Shown here: positions 1 to 4,686 of the stretch, one piece after another | How positions within the stretch are numbered: position 1 is the first letter of the stretch | How the letters are laid out: each line of letters begins with the position of its first letter | Assembly: GCA_947174215.1 (NCBI GenBank) | Contig: CAMWIB010000068.1 | Coordinates: forward strand, 1-6,167 | Length of the DNA: 6,167 bases | Direction: 5' to 3' | DNA from: an uncultured Clostridia bacterium | Lineage (GTDB): Bacteria > Bacillota > Clostridia > Christensenellales > CAG-917 | Notes under the pieces: generated by a model | Told to the model about the DNA's origin: nothing | Seen by the model: the letters and a program-made list of their open reading frames with translations, nothing else | Databases searched by the model: none | Position numbers and translations under genes: made by a program

Positions 1-38
1 ATAATGGCGCACGGCGAACAAAGAGCGTGCGTATTATT

Positions 39-45
39 GGGAGGG
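39..45 (+). promoter_or_regulatory. Ribosome binding site of the alcohol dehydrogenase
   Basis: The purine run GGGAGGG lies 3-4 bases before the ATG at 49. This is closer than the ideal spacing, but it is the only Shine-Dalgarno-like sequence near a start. It decides for the ATG at 49 over the in-frame ATG at 4, which has no visible site because the window begins there. Confidence 0.6.
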
Positions 46-48
46 AAT

Positions 49-1269
49 ATGAACTGTTTTTACAAGCTCGGTTGCCGCATCTTCCAAAAGACGATGTGGT
101 GCGCAATGTGGTTCCTGCCTTGGAATCAGAACAAGAAGACGTTATCAGGCGCAGGCGCCGTTAAGGAACTGCCAAAGTTCTTGAAGAGTCAAGGCTTTAA
201 GAGCATACTCATCGTTACGGACGGCGGTCTGTTTAAGCTCGGCATGGCGGACCCGATTCTTGCCGCTTGCGAAACGGAGGGTATGAAGGGTTGCGTATAT
301 CACGACGTCGTTCCGAATCCTACGATTGGCAATATCGAGGACGGACTTAAAATGTACAAGGAAAACGGCTGTGACGTTATAGTAGCACTTGGCGGTGGCT
401 CGGCTATGGACTGCGCAAAGGGTATTGGTGCAAGAGTCGCCCGCCCCAACAAGACCATTCCTCAGATGAAGGGCGTACTCAAAGTATCGAAGAAGCTCCC
501 GCCGCTCGTGGCAATTCCTACCACGTCGGGTACAGGCTCCGAGGCAACGCTCGCCGCGGTTATCTCCAACCCGGAAACGCACGAGAAGTATCCGATAAAC
601 GACCCGATGCTCATTCCGAGATACGTCGTTATGGACCCCGAGCTTACAAAGTCGCTCCCCAAGCATATCACGTCTACGACGGGTATGGACGCGCTTACTC
701 ACGCGGTTGAGGCGTATATCGGCGGCGAGAACACCGGCAAGACGAAGAAGGAAGCGGTTGAAGCAGTCAAGCTCATACATAAGTACTTGAAGAAGGCGTA
801 CGACGACGGCTCCGACCTCGAAGCTCGCAACCAGATGCAACAGGCGGCGTACCTTGCAGGCAAGGCGTTCACCCGTGCGTACGTTGGATACGTACACGCA
901 GTGGCGCACACCCTCGGCGGTGAGTACGGCGTTCCGCACGGACTTGCAAACGCTGTCATTCTTCCTTACGTGCTTAAAGCGTACGGTAAGAGCGCGCACA
1001 AGAAGCTCGCTAAGCTCGCAGGCTACATCGGCATAGAGGGAAAGAACAAGGCGGAGAAGGCAAACAAGTTCATCAAGTGGATTGAAGATATGAACGAGTC
1101 TATGGCTATCCCGAACAAGATTATGTCACGCGAGGGCGGTCCTCTTATTGAGGAGAGCAGATTGCCAAAGATGATTCAGCACGCGTACGAGGAAGCAAAT
1201 CCGCTTTATCCCTGTCCGCAGGTCTGGGGCAAGAAGGAAATCGAAGCGATTTACCGCCAGATTATGTAA
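49..1269 (+). CDS. Iron-containing alcohol dehydrogenase (Fe-ADH, group III)
   Basis: Cytoplasmic NAD(P)-dependent dehydrogenase of the iron-containing alcohol dehydrogenase family (FucO/DhaT/YiaY relatives), which interconverts alcohols and aldehydes, usually in fermentation. The 406 residues fit the family length of about 380-400 plus a short N-terminal extension. Residue numbers count from the ATG at 49. The N-terminal Rossmann-like half carries GGGSAMD at 115-121 and PTTSGTGSE at 157-165, the nucleotide-binding signatures. The C-terminal helical half carries the metal ligands: Asp214 and His218 in MDALTH, His283 in YVHAVAH and His297 in VPHG, matching the D-H-H-H set of E. coli FucO. All key residues are present, so it should be active. 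The substrate cannot be told from sequence. The start is chosen by the ribosome binding site and by family similarity, which begins with the MNCFYKL segment. The first 25 residues are unusually rich in Cys, Trp, Phe and Met. It is followed after 30 bp by a lipoprotein gene. Confidence 0.95.
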   Translation: MNCFYKLGCRIFQKTMWCAMWFLPWNQNKKTLSGAGAVKELPKFLKSQGFKSILIVTDGGLFKLGMADPILAACETEGMKGCVYHDVVPNPTIGNIEDGLKMYKENGCDVIVALGGGSAMDCAKGIGARVARPNKTIPQMKGVLKVSKKLPPLVAIPTTSGTGSEATLAAVISNPETHEKYPINDPMLIPRYVVMDPELTKSLPKHITSTTGMDALTHAVEAYIGGENTGKTKKEAVEAVKLIHKYLKKAYDDGSDLEARNQMQQAAYLAGKAFTRAYVGYVHAVAHTLGGEYGVPHGLANAVILPYVLKAYGKSAHKKLAKLAGYIGIEGKNKAEKANKFIKWIEDMNESMAIPNKIMSREGGPLIEESRLPKMIQHAYEEANPLYPCPQVWGKKEIEAIYRQIM

Positions 1270-1299
1270 TGGCGTATCGCAAATATCGTTTGGTGTTCC

Positions 1300-2172
1300 A
1301 TGAAACTAAGTAAACGAATTTTAATTATAACACTCGTCGCATCGATTGTAATTGCGGCGAGTGTCGCTTTATCCGCTTGCGGAGGTTTGAACAACTATTC
1401 AAGCAATTATGATAATGCCGCCGCATATACGGTGGCGGAAAGCGGCGAGATTGATGGAAGCGTTGTAGTAGATTTAGATATAGAGTGGTGTAACGGCTCG
1501 GTTATTGTAGAGATGAGCGACACCGCAAGCACGGTGTCATTTCACGAGGAAACCAACGGTGAGAAGATAACCGAAGATACTACGATGCACTACTATCACG
1601 ACGGCGCTAAATTGAATATCAGATATGCAAAGTCGGGCAGGGTGACGCTTGGCAAGCTCGTAAAGCGTTTGTATGTGACTATACCCTCAAATCTGATATT
1701 GCGCGACGTGGAAATAGAAGCTATATCCGCTGACATAATTGTGAAGGATTTACAGGCAAGCGAGGTCAGCGCAGAGAGTGTATCGGGCGTGGTGAACGTA
1801 GAGTGTACCGCGACAGAGGTTGACGTTGAAACGACTTCGGGCAACATATTCGTAGACTGCAAGGCGAGCGAAATCGACATCGAAACGGTATCTGGCAGAG
1901 TAGCGCTCACTTGCTTGAACTTGCCAATAGATATAGAGATTGACACAAACTCGGGTGACGTTGAGATATGTCTGACGAACGCAAGAGCGTTCAGCGTAAT
2001 ATTTGATACTGTCAGCGGCTCGCACTCATATAGCTTTGACGGCATGACCAACTCGAAGGTGAACGGAAACCACGTGCTTAGCTATCTCGGCGGAGTACAG
2101 CTGAACGGAGCATATTGCTACGAAGTGGATACGACCTCGGGCAATCTTAAAGTCAGAATGCTCACTGTCTGA
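1300..2172 (+). CDS. Putative lipoprotein with DUF4097-like beta-solenoid domain (copy 1)
   Basis: Predicted exported lipoprotein of 290 residues; function unknown. A basic start (KLSKR), a hydrophobic core and the lipobox LSAC at 24-27 predict signal peptidase II cleavage before Cys27 and anchoring to the outer face of the membrane. The mature part is short beta strands with recurring S-G-x-[VI] turns (for example VSGVVNV, TTSGNIFV, VSGRVALT), the pattern of the DUF4097/putative adhesin families. Rungs of 18-19 residues each place a cysteine at the same position: Cys169, 187, 205 and 224. Shared landmarks with the next gene are MHYYxDGxKLxIRYxKSGR, LTNxRAFSV and YLGGVQ. It ends with tandem in-frame stops TGA-TAA. 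No convincing Shine-Dalgarno precedes the ATG, and the only in-frame codons back to the dehydrogenase stop contain no other ATG, GTG or TTG. Translation may therefore depend on coupling with the upstream gene (inference). The family call is from pattern memory, not a search. Confidence 0.85.
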   Translation: MKLSKRILIITLVASIVIAASVALSACGGLNNYSSNYDNAAAYTVAESGEIDGSVVVDLDIEWCNGSVIVEMSDTASTVSFHEETNGEKITEDTTMHYYHDGAKLNIRYAKSGRVTLGKLVKRLYVTIPSNLILRDVEIEAISADIIVKDLQASEVSAESVSGVVNVECTATEVDVETTSGNIFVDCKASEIDIETVSGRVALTCLNLPIDIEIDTNSGDVEICLTNARAFSVIFDTVSGSHSYSFDGMTNSKVNGNHVLSYLGGVQLNGAYCYEVDTTSGNLKVRMLTV

Positions 2173-2206
2173 TAAGCGAAAATATTCAAAATACGATTGA
2201 GTTCTC

Positions 2207-2213
2207 AAAAGGA
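2207..2213 (+). promoter_or_regulatory. Ribosome binding site of lipoprotein copy 2
   Basis: AAAAGGA lies 9 bases before the ATG at 2223, an acceptable spacing. It supports that start and contrasts with lipoprotein copy 1, which lacks such a site. Confidence 0.65.
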
Positions 2214-2222
2214 TGTGGTTTT

Positions 2223-3269
2223 ATGAAATTGCGGAAAAGAATTCTATTTTTAATGCTCGTCGCAATACTTGTGATTGCGCTTAGCGTTATATTGTCCGCT
2301 TGCGGTAAAATTTTCGCATACGAATGCGTTTATGAAAATTCCGAATTGTACACCATTGCCGACCACGGCGAAGTTGAGATGACCGCTATGTGTGATTTGG
2401 ACATAAAGTGGTTTATTGGCTCGATTACAGTGCAAAAGAGCGATGAGGTGAGTGCAGTCACATTTTACGAGGAGAACACGGGTGATATGAAGGCGGACGC
2501 CAATGAAACGATGCACTATTACTTTGACGGAAAGAAATTGCACATACGTTATGGCAAGTCGGGAAGGCTTACGTTTAGACCGGGAGGAATTGTAAAGAAC
2601 TTATATGTGTGCGTGCCGTCCACACTAACATTGCAAAATGTTGAGATAGAAACAACAAGGACGGATGAGGCAACAGTGACGGGAATAACTGCGGATGAAG
2701 TTAGCATTGCCGGTGATGGTAGAATGCACGTCGAGTGTACGGCAAGAGAGGTTGGCATTGAAGATAGCGGCAAGCTGTATGTAAATTGTCCGGATAGCGA
2801 TGTAAGCATTAAAAATGTATACGGAAGTGTTAACGGAGAGTGTACGGCAAAAAATGTTGTAGTTTTAGCTAACGATGTCGTAAACTTGAATTGTACAGCA
2901 AAATCGGTTGTCATTAAATCTTATTATCATACCTATTGCGATGTAAATTTGGATTGTACGGCGGACGAAATAGATATAAAAACGGGGTCTGGCGACGTGA
3001 CTTTGACGTGTGACGCGCTACCGAAAAATTTGAATATTGAAACGGAGTCGGGCGTCGTCCAAATGTACCTCACAAACGAAAGAGCATTCAGTGTTGTCTA
3101 CAATACGCAAAGAGGTGAATTTGAATATGAGTTCGATGGTTTGTGTAGAGGAGATGATATGAATGCATACAATTACCTTGGCGGAGTACAGCCTAATGAC
3201 GAATATTACTACGTTGTGAATACACAATCCGGAAATCTTAAAGTTGAGCGGATGGTTGAGGAGAAATAG
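2223..3269 (+). CDS. Putative lipoprotein with expanded DUF4097-like beta-solenoid domain (copy 2)
   Basis: Paralogue of the preceding lipoprotein, 348 residues; function unknown. The signal peptide is nearly the same (KLRKRIL, hydrophobic core, LSAC at 24-27, lipidated Cys27). The N-terminal block (MHYYFDGKKLHIRYGKSGR, 97-115) and the C-terminal blocks (LTNERAFSV, 284-292; YLGGVQ, 318-323) align well with copy 1. The extra length lies in the middle, where more solenoid rungs occur. Rung cysteines sit at 172, 189, 207, 224, 245 and 263, four of them in C-T-A, with Cys239 as an extra one in the longest rung. Its base composition is lower in G+C than that of the neighbouring enzyme genes: line 2881-2940 counts 18 of 60 G+C, against 35 of 60 for 541-600 in the dehydrogenase. 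It lies 50 bp after copy 1 with no visible terminator between, so co-transcription is likely. The cellular role (adhesin-like, envelope stress or other) cannot be decided. Confidence 0.85.
   Translation: MKLRKRILFLMLVAILVIALSVILSACGKIFAYECVYENSELYTIADHGEVEMTAMCDLDIKWFIGSITVQKSDEVSAVTFYEENTGDMKADANETMHYYFDGKKLHIRYGKSGRLTFRPGGIVKNLYVCVPSTLTLQNVEIETTRTDEATVTGITADEVSIAGDGRMHVECTAREVGIEDSGKLYVNCPDSDVSIKNVYGSVNGECTAKNVVVLANDVVNLNCTAKSVVIKSYYHTYCDVNLDCTADEIDIKTGSGDVTLTCDALPKNLNIETESGVVQMYLTNERAFSVVYNTQRGEFEYEFDGLCRGDDMNAYNYLGGVQPNDEYYYVVNTQSGNLKVERMVEEK
2685..3062 (+). repeat. Cysteine-bearing solenoid rung repeats inside lipoprotein copy 2
   Basis: Six rungs of 17-21 residues follow the pattern [VLG]-[ENDT]-C-[TPD]-[AD]-x-x-[VI]-x-[IV]. 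Some of the repetition is still visible in DNA: GAGTGTACGGCAA occurs at both 2733-2745 and 2838-2850, 105 bases (two rungs) apart. Related TGTAC(A/G)GC copies lie near 2892 and 2955. Copy 1 has three to four such rungs. This suggests that rungs were gained by internal duplication. Confidence 0.7.
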
Positions 3270-3355
3270 AGCGTTTCAAGACTTTCGCAAGTTTAACTTG
3301 CAAAAATGATTGAATAAACCCTATATTTTGAAAAATGAATTGTAATTTCAAAAAT

Positions 3356-3382
3356 AAAAAGCGCGCAAGTTGCGCGCTTTTT
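3356..3382. terminator. Bidirectional rho-independent terminator
   Basis: A perfect 12-bp stem (3356-3367 with 3371-3382) has a G+C-rich core GCGCGC and a 3-base AGT loop. It is flanked by A5 on the left and T5 on the right, with further A and T runs outside. On either strand the hairpin therefore ends in a U tract. It lies between the converging lipoprotein copy 2 (stop at 3269) and the diacylglycerol kinase gene (stop at 3482) and should end both transcripts. Confidence 0.93.
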
Positions 3383-3481
3383 AATATTTTTATTTAGCTT
3401 ATTTTTGAGTAAATTGTTGCCGCTTTTAAGTGCATAGCAACCGTTGTTTGAATTATCGCTTGCGGTATTGAAGTTATAGCT

Positions 3482-4351
3482 TTATCTGAAAACCTTCAAC
3501 GTGTTGCTTACGATATGGCAGTTGATAAGCTCGCTTGCAAACACTTCGCCGTCCGCTTCAAACTTGCTGTCGTCAAGCACTTCAATCTTTACCGCGCTAC
3601 CGGTAAACTCTTCCGTCCACGCCTTCTTTACGTGTTTACCCGTGAGGAAGAATGGGAGTCTGCACGGTATCAAGGATTTTTTCATTTCGTTTACGACTAC
3701 GATGCTGAGCTTGCCGTCGTCTACCTTTGCGTTCGGGCAGATTGGCATACCGCCGCCTATACTGCGACCGTTGCCGATGCCAATCATAAACACGCTTCTG
3801 TCCATAGGCTCGCCGCCGTCTATCGTGAGGCGGAGCTTATGCCACTTTGTGTGCGCGAGCGTGTAGAACAGGGAAGCGTAGTATTTCATCTTGCCGTGGA
3901 AGTGCTTCATCTCGGCATACTTTACGAGAACGTCAACGTCCATACCTGCGCCGAGTACGTTCAGACAACGTCTGTCGTCAAGCTGTATAAAGTCGACGTA
4001 TTCGCGCTTGCCGTTGAGAATGACCTGCATTGCTTCCTTGACTTTTTTAGGATGCTTGCTTGCCGCAACGAAGTCGTTACCCGTGCCGCAGGGTACGAAG
4101 CCGAGGGTTACGTTTTCAAAGTTGTCAATTCCGTTGAGAACCTCGCTGAACGAGCCGTCGCCGCCGAGCATAATGATATCGCTGTCTGGCTTTTGAGAAA
4201 GCTCTCTTGCAATTTCAGTCGCGTGACCTGCGCGCGCCGTTCTGTGTACGAAGTACTCCTCGCCGCGTGCTGTAAGTATTTTTTCCACCTCTTTAAGTGC
4301 TTCAAGGCTCTTGCCCTTGCCGCCGAGTGGGTTGATGATGATGTGATACAT
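3482..4351 (-). CDS. Diacylglycerol kinase family lipid kinase (DgkB/YegS-like)
   Basis: Soluble, membrane-associating lipid kinase of the DAGK catalytic family, which phosphorylates diacylglycerol or a related lipid with ATP; in Gram-positive bacteria DgkB recycles diacylglycerol to phosphatidic acid. The 289 residues match the usual 290-310. Visible motifs are INPLGGKGK (6-14), TARAGHA (38-44), the nucleotide-binding GGDGS (63-67; Ser in place of the commoner Thr), PCGTGNDF (87-94), IGNG (191-194) followed by GGG (199-201), DDGKL (211-215) and the C-terminal EADGE (265-269). Asp267 and Glu269 there should correspond to the catalytic Asp/Glu of DgkB. All core motifs are intact. The exact lipid substrate is not provable here, since some relatives act on other lipids. 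It has its own promoter and a GGGGAG ribosome binding site 6 bases before the ATG. The neighbour upstream is CTP synthase, and the two products meet in CDP-diacylglycerol synthesis. Confidence 0.93.
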   Translation of the reverse strand: MYHIIINPLGGKGKSLEALKEVEKILTARGEEYFVHRTARAGHATEIARELSQKPDSDIIMLGGDGSFSEVLNGIDNFENVTLGFVPCGTGNDFVAASKHPKKVKEAMQVILNGKREYVDFIQLDDRRCLNVLGAGMDVDVLVKYAEMKHFHGKMKYYASLFYTLAHTKWHKLRLTIDGGEPMDRSVFMIGIGNGRSIGGGMPICPNAKVDDGKLSIVVVNEMKKSLIPCRLPFFLTGKHVKKAWTEEFTGSAVKIEVLDDSKFEADGEVFASELINCHIVSNTLKVFR

Positions 4352-4357
4352 AACGTT

Positions 4358-4363
4358 CTCCCC
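4358..4363 (-). promoter_or_regulatory. Ribosome binding site of the lipid kinase
   Basis: On the - strand GGGGAG precedes the ATG at 4351 by 6 bases, a near-ideal placement that confirms this start. Confidence 0.8.
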
Positions 4364-4380
4364 AAATTAGTTCTTAGGTA

Positions 4381-4409
4381 ATTCTAAACTCTTATGCGGA
4401 CAAAGTCAA
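4381..4409 (-). promoter_or_regulatory. Sigma-A-type promoter of the lipid kinase gene
   Basis: On the - strand TTGACT (4409-4404) and TAGAAT (4386-4381) are separated by exactly 17 bases, one mismatch each from the -35 and -10 consensus. Transcription would start near 4374, giving a leader of about 23 bases that includes the ribosome binding site. The stretch just upstream (4410-4428) is A+T-rich and could act as an UP element. The match is by eye; no start site has been mapped. Confidence 0.75.
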
Positions 4410-4427
4410 ATGTTACAATACAAAAAT

Positions 4428-4477
4428 ATAAATATCATACATAATGTTTGATATTCAAACAAGTGTATGATATTTAT
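4428..4477. repeat. Nested inverted repeat upstream of the lipid kinase promoter
   Basis: The outer arms at 4428-4441 and 4464-4477 are perfect inverted copies of 14 bp (left arm ATAAATATCATACA). Between them GTTTGA-TAT-TCAAAC (4446-4460) forms a second 6-bp stem, 7 bp if the flanking T-A pair is counted. The whole can fold into one long hairpin with an internal loop. It lies 18 bases upstream of the -35 box of the lipid kinase. On the - strand it is followed by TATATTTTTG, so a weak pyrG terminator is an alternative to an operator role. Confidence 0.8.
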
Positions 4478-4595
4478 TTGCCGTATGAAATTGTATACGC
4501 ATTGTGGTTAAACTAAGTGGTTATGCTAAGCTTAGCTTATTGTGCCGCATATTTGTGTATGGCGTTTGCGTTGGGGTTATAGCATTTGTACTGCT

Positions 4596-4651
4596 GTTAC
4601 GCGCTATACTGATTAGGTTACGCGCTATATAGTTTTTGGTCACGCGCTAAA
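4596..4651. repeat. Three short tandem direct repeats, 21-22 bp period
   Basis: GTTACGCGCTATA occurs at 4596-4608 and 4617-4629, and the variant GTCACGCGCTAAA at 4639-4651. The start-to-start distances are 21 and 22 bases, about two turns of the helix. The 8-9 bases between copies are not conserved. They lie between the pyrG stop and the lipid kinase promoter. Function is unknown; a row of protein-binding sites is possible. Confidence 0.75.
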
Positions 4652-4686
4652 TGGTTTTCGCCACTTTTGTTGATATATGCTTAGTT

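Larger units (their letters stand above)
4352..4686. other. 335-bp intergenic region between pyrG and the lipid kinase gene
   Basis: No gene is visible here. From right to left along the direction of transcription it holds the pyrG 3' end, three tandem 13-bp repeats (4596-4651), a 12-bp perfect palindrome GCTAAGCTTAGC (4525-4536), a nested inverted repeat (4428-4477), and the lipid kinase promoter and ribosome binding site. I see no G+C-rich rho-independent terminator behind pyrG, no tRNA and no recognisable riboswitch. Confidence 0.7.

Noticed and set aside
32..37. TATTAT as a -10 box for the dehydrogenase
   Set aside because: It nearly touches the ribosome binding site and there is no -35-like sequence 17 bases upstream; the promoter is probably outside the window.
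4..48. Start of the dehydrogenase at the upstream in-frame ATG
   Set aside because: The first 15 residues do not resemble the family, and the ribosome binding site GGGAGGG falls inside them, just before the ATG at 49.
145..999. Long open frame on the - strand, 284 codons
   Set aside because: It lies wholly antisense to the intact dehydrogenase, is rich in Arg, Val and Cys in a way typical of shadow frames, and shows no domain.
3287..3301. Small inverted repeat GCAAGTT-TAACTTGC after lipoprotein copy 2
   Set aside because: The stem is about 6-7 bp, and neither strand has a T tract after it (the + strand continues with A). The real terminator is the hairpin at 3356-3382.
3515..4381. Long open frame on the + strand, 288 codons
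   Set aside because: It is antisense to the intact lipid kinase with no recognisable motif; codon bias of the real gene keeps this frame open.
4596..4651. CRISPR array
   Set aside because: The repeats are 13 bp with 8-9 base gaps, far too short for repeats or spacers, and no cas gene is present.
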